64,000 bases of DNA from Reticulitermes lucifugus (taxonomy: Eukaryota > Arthropoda > Insecta > Blattodea > Rhinotermitidae). Shown here in pieces: positions 12,838 through 26,181 of the stretch. The first letter of the stretch is position 1. Each line of letters opens with the position of its first letter. A program made the position numbers and the translations under genes. The notes beneath the pieces were generated by a model. That model worked only from the letters and a program-made list of their open reading frames with translations, had not been told where the DNA came from and searched no databases. Where the stretch lies: the NCBI GenBank assembly GCA_026260175.1, contig JAKCWW010000156.1, positions 56,504-120,503 on the forward strand, given 5' to 3'.

Positions 12838-13200
12838 CGCACACAAGGGGGGGGGCTGCCGGGTTGCAGCCCCCCCCCCCCAAAAAAAGCGAAATTTAAA
12901 AAACACAGATTTTTTAGACACGATTACATCAAAGGTTTTACGTGATTTACGCTTCAGCCTAAATCAGCCACCGAAATCGGCTAATGACTAGTACACTGGA
13001 ATATTAAAAAAATAAAAACTTATGAATACGTAGATTTTTCTTTTTCAGACAGTTTTAATTTTCCCTGTAACCTGACTAGATTTTGGCTCGGAGATTTTGA
13101 CATGAGTTTCATCACATAGTTTTTAAAATCAGACATAAATTATACGTAGCCTCATGGTCAGCCCTCCCCCCCCCCCACAAAGAATAATTCCCAGCGCGCC
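12838..13200. repeat. G/C homopolymer-flanked segment
   Basis: aagggggggggctgccgggt + tgcagccccccccc near 12845-12883 forms a strong hairpin, and ccctcccccccccccac is at about 13160. A related gggggcaagcgccccccccc is at 16576-16596. Possibly ends of a repeat family; not identified. Confidence 0.35.
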
Positions 13201-14504
13201 TATGTTACACATTACTATGACTGGTAAATGTGAAGTCTTCAATTGTAGGTGTACTTACGGAAATGGTTGTGGTGAATTGAAGATGCGAACCACTGTTATT
13301 AAGTACGTGTGACCCTAATTACCATACCAGTCACCACAAGAGCCCATTGCTGACAGGAGACAGGATTTAAATCAAATTTTATTTTAAAAAAATCTTACAT
13401 ATCTGGGTTCTTTATGTGTTCAGTCACTGAAACCAAAGAGCAGACAATATCGCTGTGTTCTGATAATGAACTTTGGGAAGTCTGAGTTCCGGAATTTAAA
13501 TTTCCTTGCAAATTTTCTTTAAATTAAAAAATGTGTATGAGTAAAATTAATTTTACACAAAAATACTCACACGATGGTGATTAAAAAGTGAGTTGTTGTG
13601 AAAACCAAGGATTCTACGATAAAACAAGGAAATGATAGCCACGGTAAAACTGAAGGTGACGGAGGGTGATTTATATTGACGTGTTTAATTGATGACAACA
13701 CAAGAGTCAACTTTGGCCAAAACACACAGTTTCCGTTCATAAAGTCTCAGCAGAAGTACGGGCCATAAGCTGTACTAATTAGTAATTCCTTCGAGTGAAG
13801 TTAATTATGTTTCCTGCAGCAGCTCGAGCAACATTTTGTCTTGTGTCGTAGTGCGTAGTGGCTCACGCGTGAAATGTGCGGAAGACAAGCGAGAGAAAAA
13901 TAAAGCGCGAAAAGAGGAAAGGAATTAGGAAAGACAGCAAAAGGAAGTAACCAGAGTTTTCTTGTCTTCAGATGTGAAAGAAGAGAAACGGTGAGATTCA
14001 CGTTTCGTGCGGACTGCGAAATCGAGACCCGGCTTGCAGGAGGACTAATTTAAATACAGCATGTCCCCACAAAAAGCCTCGACAAAATTCAACTGAATAT
14101 TTTTAATCGTATTGATTTATTTCACGATTTGCTTTGCGACGCCGTCAGTATTTCAGATCACATAACGTGAAATGGTACGGCGGCTGACGAATGAAGAATT
14201 GTTAAGGACTGGAAAGAAAACGTTTTAGCCTAATTGAGGTACTATCCTGTTATTTACCTAGGATGACAGACGAAAACATTAAAATTGTCCAGGCAGTTAA
14301 TGTTTCGGTCGAAATTCAAACTGGGTACCTCCGCAATGTGTCAGAAGTGTCATCGCTCAAGCCGTACTGCTCCGCTGGTTGACGTGGCTGAAGTCCCTCG
14401 AGAGTCTTCAGGAGTCCGAACGACTTTGTCCTCACCTCAAAATATTATTAACACCTTGAAACCTCTCTCTACAGAAGAATGACGTACATAGCTGACGTCA
14501 TTTA

Positions 14505-14600
14505 ACTTGGGCGGCAGGTTGGGTACCGGTAAAGCAACCCGACTTACATTAGGAACTCTGTTCGAATCCCCTATGAGGCAGGCAACAGGCTAAGGTTGTG
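14505..14600 (+). repeat. Possible tRNA-like SINE head
   Basis: gggcggcaggttgggtaccg, gtaaagcaacccgac and ctgttcgaatcccctatgag are spaced like Pol III boxes. No second copy recognised. Confidence 0.35.
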
Positions 14601-15429
14601 GTGTTGAACGGTAAACTTAAATAGGCCCCGAACATTCCGTCGCGAATGCCGAGGACAGTTGAGCCTGCAGTAATTAAGTAAACCATTAACAATCAATTAA
14701 AATGATTTTCAAGAACTTATGGGCTTCAAACACAATTACTGAGAGATATATAAGAATTCACTGGACTGCAATTAACTTATGAAAAAATAGGTGTAGTGTC
14801 ACATGTGACATCTATTAGTAATTTTGATTCAGCTGTTGAGGGTGATTGGAAAGTGACAACTGATCTGATTTCCGCTGTAAGGAGAAGAGATTGCTTGAAA
14901 TATGGTTTGTTTGGAGTTAAGAAAAATTTTTGACAACCTAATGTTTGTAGGTGTTTACTGGGACTGTAATTAAGAATTAAAATAAATTAAAACACGTGTT
15001 GAAATAATGAATTCAGCTACTGTGTTACGGAAACCGTCCACAGCATGACAAGGATTCATCTTCTTCAGTACATCGCCTTTAATAACAAAAGTTGCAATTG
15101 CCACTGTTTCCATAGCAACTGCAGAGACGGGGGAGTTAGCTTCGCCTTAGTGAAATATGGCAGTGGACAGAAAATTAAAGAAGTTGACTTAATCAAGTTA
15201 CAAGCGTTAAACCTTAACTTGGTTAATAAACAACGGTTAGAACATGCTAATCAACTTCACTACAGAACAAGGAAGTCGACTGTATACGTTAAAATAAACT
15301 TTTACATTGTTATGCCTAACATTTCGGCACGTGGTTATTCTCTTTGCGAGGCTTCATTCCACATTCGTCTGGATGCCCATTTATTGCAGACATGCTACGT
15401 GCATTTCTAGTTGGGCCGTGACTTGACAT

Positions 15430-15640
15430 AGTGGTTGGATGCTGGCTTTTTATTGCGGAGTCTCGGGTTCATTCCTAGGCGATTTCATGGGGGTTTCGTG
15501 GTGGACAAAGAGTCAGGGGCAGAGTTTTCTGCGAATTTCTTCGCTTTTTCCACGCTAATAATCATTTCAACATTGTTCCATGCTCACTCATTACCACCCC
15601 CTAAGATCTGCGATAGTCCTGACCAGGCAGCCCATTAACG
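15430..15640 (+). mobile_element. SINE-A-related copy (subfamily)
   Basis: tRNA-like head (catagtggttggatgctggc, B-like ctcgggttcattcc) followed by ttcgtggtggacaaagag, tcttcgctttttccacg and atttcaacattgttccatgc, matching the order of the SINE-A body with a different 3' end (gatagtcctgaccaggcagc). Confidence 0.7.
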
Positions 15641-15668
15641 TATCCTCTGTCTTTAAGTTGGGGGCTTT

Positions 15669-15952
15669 TTTTGTTTGTGGTGAAGGGCCCCGCAGCAGAT
15701 GCTACGGGCGCACCGCAGCCTTGTGGCTTCTTGTGCAACCCTGTGATGAAGATGGTTAGTTTTTTTTTGTTTTTCCAAGTAATGAAGCACTGGTGGAATG
15801 AAACTGATAAGGGAAAACCGAAGTACTCGGGGAAAAATTTGCCCCAGTGCCACTTTGTCCACCACAAATCCCACGTGGACTGACCCGGGATTGAACCCGG
15901 GCCTCCGCGATGAGAGGCCGGTGACTAACCGCCTGAGCCATGCACGGCCAAT
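15669..15952 (-). mobile_element. SINE-A, full length with target-site duplication
   Basis: On the minus strand it starts tggccgtgcatggctcaggc (A box) and has cgggttcaatcccgggtc (B box). The body gatttgtggtggacaaagtg follows, with the tail region gctgcggtgcgcccgtagca. The word ttgggggcttt occurs on both sides (15658-15668 and 15953-15963), an 11-bp target-site duplication. The 3' end has an A-rich tail. Confidence 0.92.
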
Positions 15953-16104
15953 TTGGGGGCTTTATCTCTGACCCAAAATTTGGGACGTTTTTGTATACAA
16001 ATATAACGCTGGCGCAGTAATCAGAACAGACAAAGCAACGGTACAGATATTGCACTGCAGACTGCCAGTACACGCTTTCCTTTGTCTTTCATTACGCCCG
16101 CATG

Positions 16105-16390
16105 CGAGCTGGTCAACTTTGTCAGTATACTGACCACGCTATGGGCTGAAGGACCACAGGACAAGAGTTCGATTCCCGACGAAACTGGAGATATTTCTCG
16201 TCGCCATTTTTCCGGATAGGTTCTGGGCTCTGTCTGACCTTCTGAAAGGGAAAAGGTGGCTCTTTACCCGGGCGTAAACTGTGTCCCGGGAGTGTACCTA
16301 ATCACACACCCCCACCTAATGCCCAAGTTTGAAAGGCTGGAGGCGTAACTTCACTTCTCTATACAGTTTCTGCCATTCCTATCGTGATGG
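16105..16390 (+). mobile_element. SINE-B copy
   Basis: A-box-like gtcagtatactgaccacgct and B box gagttcgattcccgac, then gagatatttctcgtcgcc, tacccgggcgtaaact and cctaatgcccaag. Confidence 0.8.
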
Positions 16391-16639
16391 TTAATTGATA
16401 AAACGTTGTTTATATTGCAATAAACAGACAGTATAATAGAAAAAATGTCTAAAGGAAAAGTTGTAGGTCTCAAAAGGGTCTACATACAGTTCATGTCATG
16501 CAAAAAATCATCTACGAGCAACAGTATTTTGAAAAGTATAAAGAAATATTTGAGGTCCGATGAGAATATTACAAAGGGGGCAAGCGCCCCCCCCCCACTT
16601 TTCCCAAAAAACTCAGTACATTATGCACAAAAGTAAACA

Positions 16640-19600
16640 TGACATACATAACAGACATGGAATATGCAATTAGTTGTTCTAATATCAAAATTACCTTACA
16701 AATTTGGACATACAAGCATATCGTTTATTGCGAATAAAATTCAATAAAACCGAAGACAATTATGTATAACAAAAGTACAGAAGATCGTACGGGTGTGAGG
16801 ATGGTTGAGGCACCTTACCAAAAATCAGAGCAGCCAGATTAGTATCACGGTGTTCATACTGCACTAAAAATGGCAGTTTTCGACGTTTTCTGAGTTCTCT
16901 GAATGTTTCACACCGCTCCCCTCCCACCCCCAAAATATCCGACAATTCCGCTGCCACTGTTTATAGGTAAGTACAGGATACGCTTGGTTTCTCGTAGACG
17001 ATCATTTACTTCGCTATTGAAGCTGGAAGTACAGCACTGTTAAACGTTTTATATCCATGGCATAGAGAGACAAACCTAAGCCTACACTAATGAGGACTGT
17101 ACTCAACTGAAGCCCGTCATGAATTCACCTTTTTTTTGGCAACGAACTGACGATTTCGATGTTTGTTCGAAAAAAAAAGTATTGTGTGAAAACATTCTAA
17201 GAACAGAATACACTGTGAAATAGTACGCCGTCTATCCAGCGGACCGTTCGTTTTAACGTCCGTTAGAAACAATGTTGTGCCTCAGCTTTCTAGGAACATA
17301 ATCAACAGACCGTGACAGCATACGCCGTATATGCAATGGACCATTCGCTTTCGATATCCGATATGAAACTTCTTACTCGGAATGGGCCGTACTGTAACTT
17401 CCGACACGAAATTTGTGTGGATGTATATCAAAAACACGTGTAACTTTTTGTATGAAATACGGCAGGTTCACGACAGTTCGAGGTGAAGTGCACGGAGGTT
17501 GTCTCGAATTACCGAAAAGCTCTGAATACACGCATTTCTCTGCTTTTAGCTTTCGTTGTTAGGGTACGTTAAAATATACATATTTATTTATAAATAACAA
17601 AACAGCGCACAAGAATACACGAAGAAAACGGCCAAATGGAATTACAGTAATGTCTAAAAGACGCGTGCACACAGAAACACGCACTTCCACTGAATTCTGT
17701 ACCCACCACAGAAGCCACCTCGACTACGCCGCATTCGTTCGGACAAAAGGAACCTCGAACAACCGGGACTTGGACAATAGAGACTGCGATATGTGTGTCT
17801 TCTTCTGTTGTGCACTGAGACTGTGAAAATCTAAAATTCCCTTGGAGCGTCTTGGGTTCAAATACAAACGTACTGTCACAACTTCGCACTGAATGGCTCA
17901 TTTTGCCACTGTTTCGAATAAAAATTATTAATTTAATAGAGTAAAATATAATTAATTATGCTTAATAATATACTCATTCTATTTTCATTACTAACCTCAC
18001 CCCCTTAAGCGTACCGTCTTCTACGAACAGTGTGTAAGTTAATAACTCGAATCATAGCTTATTAGTTATTATATTACTTTGGAATTGTGCAAATTTATGT
18101 CTCTCTGATCACCAACCTTCTCATTACTCCGATGTGGACCCTGGGCTGTGCTCCGCCATGACGACTGACACATTCAGTAATATAAACTAAACCAAATGCT
18201 TTCTTCAAAATCAAAATTCTACATCCCCAAAAGCGACCCGTCATTTGCTACACTCTCCACTAAGTCGGTCATACGAAAGACTGTCGAGCACGAGGGAAAA
18301 TAAGCGACGCTGCTCTTTTTCTACAGCATTATACGTCGCAGCCATATCGGAACGGCTCCGCTGCCTCGAACCGCATGCCTTGCAATTTCCACGCTTCCAA
18401 GAACACTTCCAACTAACGCTGAATGTTAAATATCACGTAACTCCTAGGAATAGCAGCTAAATATGTATATTATGACACCTACTGAATGTGTGAATGAGGT
18501 CTTCGTTCTTTTGCGATATGGCGCCCTGTCAGTGGGTGATTATCTTAACTGCATATTCGACCCTTGATGATGAGAACAATAGGCTGTGTCCAGACAATGG
18601 ACACCAATCGTCCAGTGAGGGGGCGCTGATGATCTTTTGTTGCAGGGTTTAATAGGAAACATTTATTTACAAAGCTTTATTTCCAGTCATGATAGAGCGG
18701 GTTTAATTTTCCCATTAAGCCAAGTGCTGTAGAAATGTGAATCACTCTATATTAGGGTCTGTAGTAAAATGGTGCTTGATTATAATGTTTATGCTGCTAC
18801 AGTAGTGCTACTTTCTTAAATTCTTACCCTAACAAACGCGGCGTTTGCTAACAAAGTGTGAAATATTGATACGTGTTTATAATATTTGAATAAAATACTG
18901 CATAATTGGAAGTCCATGTCTGTCTATTTCATCTCCAGATCCATTAGGAGGGGATCTATGAAATGTGGTACTGGGTATTTGCAAAATGTAAGGCAAATCC
19001 CTTTGAGCTCGTACTGGCCCGAAAAAATTCCCAATGGAAATTTGCACAATTTTTCGTAAAGAATTCATCACATAATAAATTTATTAAGATATAAAGTATG
19101 AGACCCATTAAGTCCTACAATGTTTGTTTTAAGCCTTTGTTTAACACGGTGCGTATTCAAACGAATACAATGGAAAATGATTCACGGCTCTATACAGTGT
19201 GATATTTTCACTATCAATTAGCTTTGTCAGCTATATAATTTATGACCGTGCCATGCATATCTTTGCTCGTGACTGGCTATGTCAACAGTACCTGAAACTA
19301 ATAAACATGAGAATCAATGTAGGGTGAAGAGTCTTCAAAAGAACTCATTCCTGTGTTTGGGAACTGTGTGTACTCCCGAATGTAACCAAGTATTGACACG
19401 TCACAGTAGAATACCGGAATTTTTGTCTTTGTGTTCACTTTCACCCAACTTTTCCGATTCAACAGACCGTCCATAACATATTCCACTAAATCTCGTAGTT
19501 AAAGTGTGGAATGTACTATTGAGAGAAGAGGGCGTTTGCGCTGAGGCACAACAGTGGGATCTGAGTTGGCCCTTAGTGTATCAGAGTGCTTGATTAAAGC

Positions 19601-20029
19601 ATAAAAAGTTGTATCTGATCGCTACATAAAATCTTCTTTAGGTAAAAAAGGACAGGAACTTCCCTTTAAATCGTATAACCTTACGACCGTAGCAGCCTCA
19701 CTGTAAAAATCAGAAAGATGGTTTTTACCAAAAAAATAAATAAAATGGCAACAATGCATTTTCTTGGGGCCGTGGCCGGATACTGACAGCTTGCATAAAA
19801 TAACACTGCATGTATTATAATGCAGTTACAAATAGCTGGAATCAGTATACGAATAACAAACATTAAACATTCCTCATTCAGGAGGGAAAGTACGGATGGA
19901 AGGTGCTTGAAAACAAAGTACGGAAAATAATGTGGACCAACGAAAGAGAAAAAACGGATAGAAAAGTGCAACATAACGAGAAGCTTCATAATTTGTACTC
20001 TTTACTTGATATTGTTAGATGCTTTTAAT
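16640..20029. other. Intron sequence, no gene seen
   Basis: A+T-rich. Open frames up to 105 codons on the minus strand at 17584-17901 have no recognisable domain and no coding-like composition. Confidence 0.6.
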
Positions 20030-20245
20030 AAAGTGGGATTAGACGAGTGGGATAATGCATTACGAATACTTAAGAGATGAGAAATGATGAATTTTAGTGC
20101 AAGGAAAGAGACTACTTGGTAGACCTTGGTGTAGATGAAGGATAACACCAAACTAGATCTTAAAGAAACAGGGGTGGGAGTGTGGACTGAATTCAAGTGG
20201 CTCAAGATACGGTTCAATGGCAGGTTTTTGTGATCACGGAAATAA
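20030..20245 (+). mobile_element. Probable LINE 3'-end fragment
   Basis: One frame gives DNTKLDLKETGVGVWTEFKW, resembling the DNIKMDL block of 53632 followed by the ETGxGxxDWxxLA block. Upstream, gaaagagactacttggtaga and ccttggtgtagatgaag resemble the GRPRRRW codons. Confidence 0.5.
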
Positions 20246-21044
20246 ACCTTCGTGTTCAATTAAACAAGAAAAGTTCTTGACCAGATGAGCGACTCTTAAT
20301 TTATGAAGAAAAATCTTGCATAATTGAGCTACTTAGATGTTTGAAAAAGGAATATTCTAGTATCGTAAGAATATTGTGTGAATATCAACTCAAAAGAAAT
20401 GAGGAACAAATGACATGTGTGTCCAGGATTAACATTTTCATATGACAGTTTTACTCCAGAATTTATCTGTGCACGTGAAGATAATTGCGATATCAACATT
20501 CATATAGTCTAGTTGCAATGAACATGAGAGGCTTAGACATGCACAAAAAATGACTTCGTGTAGTGTGAGAGATAAAATGTTTGCTTTATTGAAAGCCCTT
20601 CATATTTATAGGACGGTAGAGCCCTCTACAGAAAGGAGAAGCAATTAGGATGCTTAATGCTGTAAACATCGATTCTGGATGCGTCAAGCGCCATTACTCG
20701 TGAGAAATTTAGAAGAACGTCTCCCAAGAGTTCTCTAGTCCAAGGCGATTTACGTTAGTACAAACATAAGTGTCTTCTCTCTTCAGCAACGCCTTCAGGA
20801 AAAAAAGTAAGATGGAAAACTCCCCGCTGCACAGAAGTGTCACATTCTTTCCAATCGGCAACTTACAAGGCTTCTTCGGTGACATCTTGGTCTGAGGCAG
20901 GCATGAGTTTGAAGCTCTTAAAGACATGAATAGCAGGGTGTTTAGGACCATAAATTATTAGGCAGTAAACACTTGTTTGTGCTCTTCGAAGATGGTAGAA
21001 TTTATACGGTTGTCTTATCCCATATCAAAGGAACCTACGGCTTG

Positions 21045-21245
21045 AGATCTGCGCTCTTCTGGGATATTATGCAGCGTTGAGTGCTAGTTATATACCGAAA
21101 TTTCGAGACAACCTATCGGTCTTGACCCTTAAAAACGGGACCGATAGGTTGTTCCGAAACGTCGGTACACAACGACCACTCAACGCTGCGTAATATCCAA
21201 GAAGAGCGCATATCTCATCCACATCGCGGCGGAAGCCTATCACGC
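21045..21245. mobile_element. Foldback element FB-2
   Basis: Arms gatctgcgctcttctgggat...gcagcgttgagtg and cactcaacgctgcgtaat...gaagagcgcatatc. Central module gggaccgataggttgttccg followed by aaacgtcggt. Ends with the shared atcgcggcggaagcct boundary. Confidence 0.8.
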
Positions 21246-21307
21246 AACCCTACGGCTTATTTTAATGATAAGTAACAATGGGAATAATCTGCGGTAATTA
21301 CACGGCT

Positions 21308-21375
21308 ATATTTCGGTCAGTAACGTGCTTGGCTAAGGACCTAGCAACAGGGATTCGATTCCAGACAGAGGCCTC
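21308..21375 (+). repeat. Possible tRNA-like SINE head
   Basis: ggtcagtaacgtgcttggct and cagggattcgattccagac resemble A and B boxes. Confidence 0.35.
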
Positions 21376-23509
21376 ACTGTGTACGGATCTGCTGTGATGT
21401 CCAACCACATGGATAAAACGGTCCGTTCTTCACAGGAAAATGCTTTCGTAAGCGTAGATAAAATCATTGCCCTGTACCTAATACCGGTGTCTAGACGGAC
21501 AGACCTGTATCTGCAGATCCCCAGACAACTTAATGATGTAAAATTTGGACACAAAGTAAACTCAGTTACAAAATGAGAAATGTCCAACACCGCAGAAGAC
21601 ATATCTTTACTTTCGAATTTTTATTGCAAAACGTCATTCTTATACCAATAATTTAGTGTATTATACTGGGAACTGCCCATTGTTTGAGACGTATTTGTTG
21701 TGTACGACGTTTCGACAGTTGGCTGTACTGCCGCTCTAGAAAGATTTGTTGTCATGAAGATTAAAGTCTTCTGGATTGTTATGCTCTTTTTTAAGATGAT
21801 GTCTTAGATTACTTAACCCTGCAGATTAAAGCACTACAGCCTTTGAAAAATCAGTAACTATTGCCAGTCGAAACGGCGTCACATACCAGGAGACATGAAT
21901 CTTCAGCAACACAGATGTGAGAATCTAAAATTTCGAAATGATTGTCATCATTATATGGAGAGAGAATTTTTATTTTAAGATCATTGGTGACGGTTAGAAC
22001 TGAACACGTGATCTCTCGAACACTAACTTACGAAACTAACCATTAGACTACTAAGCCAATCCTGTTCAGATACTTATAAGTAATTTCTCTAAGATAAAAT
22101 TTGATATTGTCCTCTCACTTAGGCCAGGCATTTTTCCTTGAGGGTGAAAGTGGCTTGTAACAAAATCACCGAGGAAATCAGGCAGAAGATTCCGGTAAGT
22201 TGGCGACATTTGCAACATAAACTGAGTTGCCTAGCAACGGCAGATGATGCAGCCAGCCTCTGGCTTATTTCCTAGCAACTGTGGCGTGTGCACCCGACCG
22301 CGACTCTTACAGTTTTTCCTAGGAACAGGTTTATCAGTTTCCTATCTAGAATATTCTCAACCATTCGCATTTTGAGTAGAGACGCAAATTCGATGTTTTC
22401 ACAATTTGGTTCCAAAAAGTCAAGAAATTTGTACTTTAAAACACCATTTTGTACAACAGTCATTGGTCTGGTGCAGTTCATAATTAATTATAATTAATGA
22501 TTAATAGCTACAATCCCACTAGAAAAATTAGTATCACATGTATTTACAATACATTAATATCCAGATTTCTTCAGTCCAGTTAGAACCATTATTCAGTTAC
22601 TCGCATCATTATCAGACCTACAAATTCGCACAGTGGCCAAGCATGTATTTTAAATACTTACACCCAGTAAAATGCATATATTTTTAAACACATTACGTTT
22701 ATTCTTACTCGCAACCCGCAAATTCTGCTGCCATTTTGGTGTTGTTTATGAGAGCGAAACGAAGGATATGAAGATGAGTTGCTCTCTACCACCGGAAGAA
22801 CACGATACCAAAGTACTTCAATTAGTATCTGCCTACCAAATGGATGTACATGATTTAATCCGCGGGAGGACGTAATGAATACATGCACAAAACTAAATAA
22901 TATGGCTTCTGAAACATCTACAACTTCGGCTGAGAAAGTCAGCTGCATATTTAACAATAAGGTACAATAAAAAGATAAGTTAAAAATAAAACAAAAGAAT
23001 CGTAATTATTCCCGAAATGTGTCGGTATATTGCTTATGTTTTGTGTTTATGCAGTAAAATAATTTGAAAAAGAATAAAAACACGCTTTACGAAGAATCCG
23101 CATACCTTAACACTTCCGTCGTATTGACTCTGTTACTCTCCAACAATCTTAAATTCCTAAATAATTTCTAGAAAGACACTGAAAATTCGAGGGTGTAAAA
23201 GGTTTTGCGTATCACATACTTCGTACCTTAGAACCAGATCTAAAATCAATCTAAATGCAGTCACGATTTCTTTTGTTTTTTGCTAGAAATCATATCTTAT
23301 AGGAAATTAACTGTTTCTTCGGCCTCACTAGGTCTCCCATATTCTTTGTACTTTGTAAATAGCACAATATTGCCATCAACACATGTCAACGGTCTGTTAT
23401 TTTTGTCCCGTGTTTACCAAAGTGGAATATGTCCACTGATTCTAATATCTCCTATAAAAAGTTTCAGGAAAATCGTTTAAGTAGAAGTTCAGTTCTTTCA
23501 AGCAGTAGA

Positions 23510-23575
23510 CGGACGGATGGACGAAGCTAGTTATCATTTTTCGCAATTTCTTTGCGAATGCGCCAAAATATTATT
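23510..23575 (-). repeat. Fragment of repeat R2 head
   Basis: Read on the minus strand: ttggcgcattcgcaaag, aattgcgaaaaatg, ctagcttcgtccatccgtcc, which matches the first ~65 bases of R2. The flank does not follow the long copies clearly. Confidence 0.55.
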
Positions 23576-24079
23576 TAGCATGTACAATTTTACTAAGTTG
23601 CGTTAACATTGCATATGCCGTTAAAATGGCAGCTACTGTGTGTTGCCTGCAGCTGATTTCACACATTTTTAAAAAGTAAGATATATCCAAATTTAAGGTA
23701 TAATCAATTTTTTTTTCAATTTTGGATTTTTCCCCCCTCACATACCTCGAACAAACTCAGTACCGAAGAGTTCTACATTTCTATTGATTGAAGTTCTGCA
23801 TGTTTTGGAAGTTCCGCGTGTTATTCGAAGCTAAGCACTATCAGGGCAGATTTTTGCTACTCTTTATTTCTGTCAGCTTGACTGATGCAGCTGCATCATA
23901 CCCTTCGTTTCTTCAGCACTTCCGCCATCTTGTTCGCAAACCATTATGCGCGCTCTACGTGGCACGAGCGGCAGTATTTCCGCCTCAGTTGTCGCTTGCG
24001 AGCGAAATCGTTGTTTCTGAACATGCTCGCTGGACCGTTAGTAATCACGATTATGCCACAGGCCACACAGTATACTTCT

Positions 24080-24635
24080 TTTTTAGGCGCGTTTGCAAAA
24101 CTGCGAAAATGAATATTAGTTTCGTCATGTCTGTCCGTCCGTCTGTTCCTTCGTCCGACCGTCTGTATGTCTGTCCGTCCACATGGAACAACGGCTTCCA
24201 CTAAACGGAGTTTCATGAAATTTCATATTTGAGTATTTTTCGAAAATTTGTCGAGGAAATTCAAATTTGATGAAAATCTGACAAGAATAGCAGGTACTTT
24301 ATATGAAGACCTTTATACAGTTATGGTAATATCTCAATCAGTTCTTCTTAGAATGAGAAATGTTTCAGACAAATGTAAGAAAATCAAAACACACACTTTG
24401 TACTTATTCAATAACTTTTTTCCGAAAATCATGCCGTTTACGAGACAATGTGGAAAAATATTTTAGAACCAGACAGGCCACATAATATAACACGCCGAAT
24501 GCTCATTGGGTGCTGGATAACTAAGGCTACAGACACACTCTCAGAATATGCAATACTTATTTCTTTTCCACGACAACAATGGTTGCGCGAACGCGCCTCG
24601 ATATTACGCTATACGTGTATATTTCCTGTCTTGTT
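24080..24635 (+). repeat. Interspersed repeat R2, copy 3
   Basis: Full-length copy like 5329-5882, starting tttttaggcgcg with the same internal landmarks and ending in the atatttcctgtcttgtt region. The ctgtccgtcc stretch near 24127-24180 is extended. Confidence 0.8.
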
Positions 24636-25194
24636 TCTTTCTTTTATTGGCCATACACACTCACCACATTTCGTGCAGCGCTGCCATGACAAGTGTTGGG
24701 TTGTGAGGAATAATTTCTGTCACGTTGCTCTTAACGCAATTATTTCGCGACATCACCAACTTGTCATTTTCTGCTTTCGTAAATACTGACTTTATTAAAA
24801 TCACACTTGTTTTAAATAGTCACACTATTGCAGAGCTGCATATTGGACGACGTTAGTGCTGTCCACTTCAACGTTCGTACGTGCACTATAAAGACAACGA
24901 AACATTTCCTCGGTTATGCTAACGTGCATCCACGGCTGGTGTAATGCATCATCAAATGGCTCGTCATGACTCTGCAAGAACGTATACTGCTGAAGCGGAA
25001 GGGAAAACCAACCTTGAAGTAAGGTCAACGTCGAATCGGGAGCAGATAACAGGCGCACTGTTTGTGATAGGCCTACTTCGTCACTACAGTACCCCCACAT
25101 GCACGCTCTGCCAAACTCCAAGAGCTTTGACTGTCAGATTATTTTGCTGAGAGGGTGTCAGAATATTTGGAATCTCTATATACTTATTGGATTA

Positions 25195-25372
25195 TTTCTT
25201 GTTTAATTTCCTTTTACCTTTCTTCCCTTCTTACTTGCTTCCTTTGCGTAATTTCCTTTTTCTTTTCCTTCCTCATTTCCTCATTTTTCAGTCTTCCTTC
25301 CTTTTTCCTTCTTTATTTTTCCTTCTTTCTTATTCGTTGCCTTCCTTCTTTCTCTTTAATCAAGGAATATCT
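25195..25372 (+). repeat. Pyrimidine-rich tract (ctt/cctt-type)
   Basis: ttccttttacctttcttccc and similar for about 180 bp. Simple-sequence DNA; the Phe/Leu/Ser-rich frames are by-products. Confidence 0.85.
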
Positions 25373-26181
25373 TGTTACTGTCTAAACTAAAAATCATGCA
25401 AGATAAGAAGTTTTTTTCCGCGACAAAGTGTTCATTTCTAAAATTAAATCAAAATATTTTACTTTACTAAGAACATTTCTTGTTTATATATATGAATTTT
25501 TGTATCCTAGTAGCTTGAATAGTATGAAAATAAATTAAAAATACACTAGAATAAGAATACAATAAATGTTATGAAAAATAAAATAAAAGATCGTGTTTAA
25601 TCGAATAAATGAACTGGGGTTTTAAGTCAATCAAGACAAGTAAAGAAATTACCTGCGAGAATGTCAGTTCTTCTTTGTAAAATATACTCATTCCTCGTAC
25701 AATATTCAGAAAGAAATTTCCAATTAACTTAATTGTTGTGTGCGAGACTATTGGAAAATTCTATCTCATAGCTGTATGAAGAAGCCAATGTTAACGAAAC
25801 TGTCTATTGTAACTAAAGTTTCATCTACTCTGCGCGTAGAATGAATAAACATATGTTTCATGCACAACACAAGGCTGTGCAAACATGCTCATCATCTGAT
25901 TCAACAGCAATCCAATTATACTTTTCTATTTACACATTATCTATAAATTTAATCATCCAAGAATCCTTTTCCGTACGTCTGAATTGCGAAATGCTGTGCA
26001 GAAGAAACAACAATTAAACAATAGCGAACTGAATTGGGTCTCATTCACATAAAATCTACTCAAGAAATAACACTGCCTCTTTTGTTGACCTGCCTTACTG
26101 CCGGATCGTGAGGGGTTGACATTTATTTGCCTAACTGAAAAGTTCCTCGTTGCTATTGAGCCCTACTTCCATCACTGACTG

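Larger units (their letters stand above)
12830..15429. other. Intron sequence, no gene seen
   Basis: Part of the 24.6-kb intron. Apart from the G/C tracts and a possible SINE head at 14505, I see no recognisable element. Confidence 0.6.

Noticed and set aside
12843-12885. G-run and C-run pair as a terminator or regulatory hairpin
   Set aside because: Intron-internal homopolymers; similar runs at 13160 and 16576 suggest repeat ends rather than a regulated site.
15045-15410. Plus-strand open frame of 121 codons
   Set aside because: No domain, no splice context and low-complexity composition; in the intron between repeats. Not coding-like.
17584-17901. Minus-strand open frame of 105 codons
   Set aside because: Random-looking sequence with scattered cysteines, no motif and no flanking gene structure.
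23788-24204. Plus-strand open frame of 138 codons
   Set aside because: Its last third is the start of repeat R2; the rest has no recognisable domain.
24825-25121. Minus-strand open frame of 98 codons
   Set aside because: Looks more protein-like than most, but I recognise no family, no second copy and no splice sites; not supported.
25155-25390. Hydrophobic open frames resembling membrane proteins
   Set aside because: Produced by the pyrimidine-rich simple repeat.
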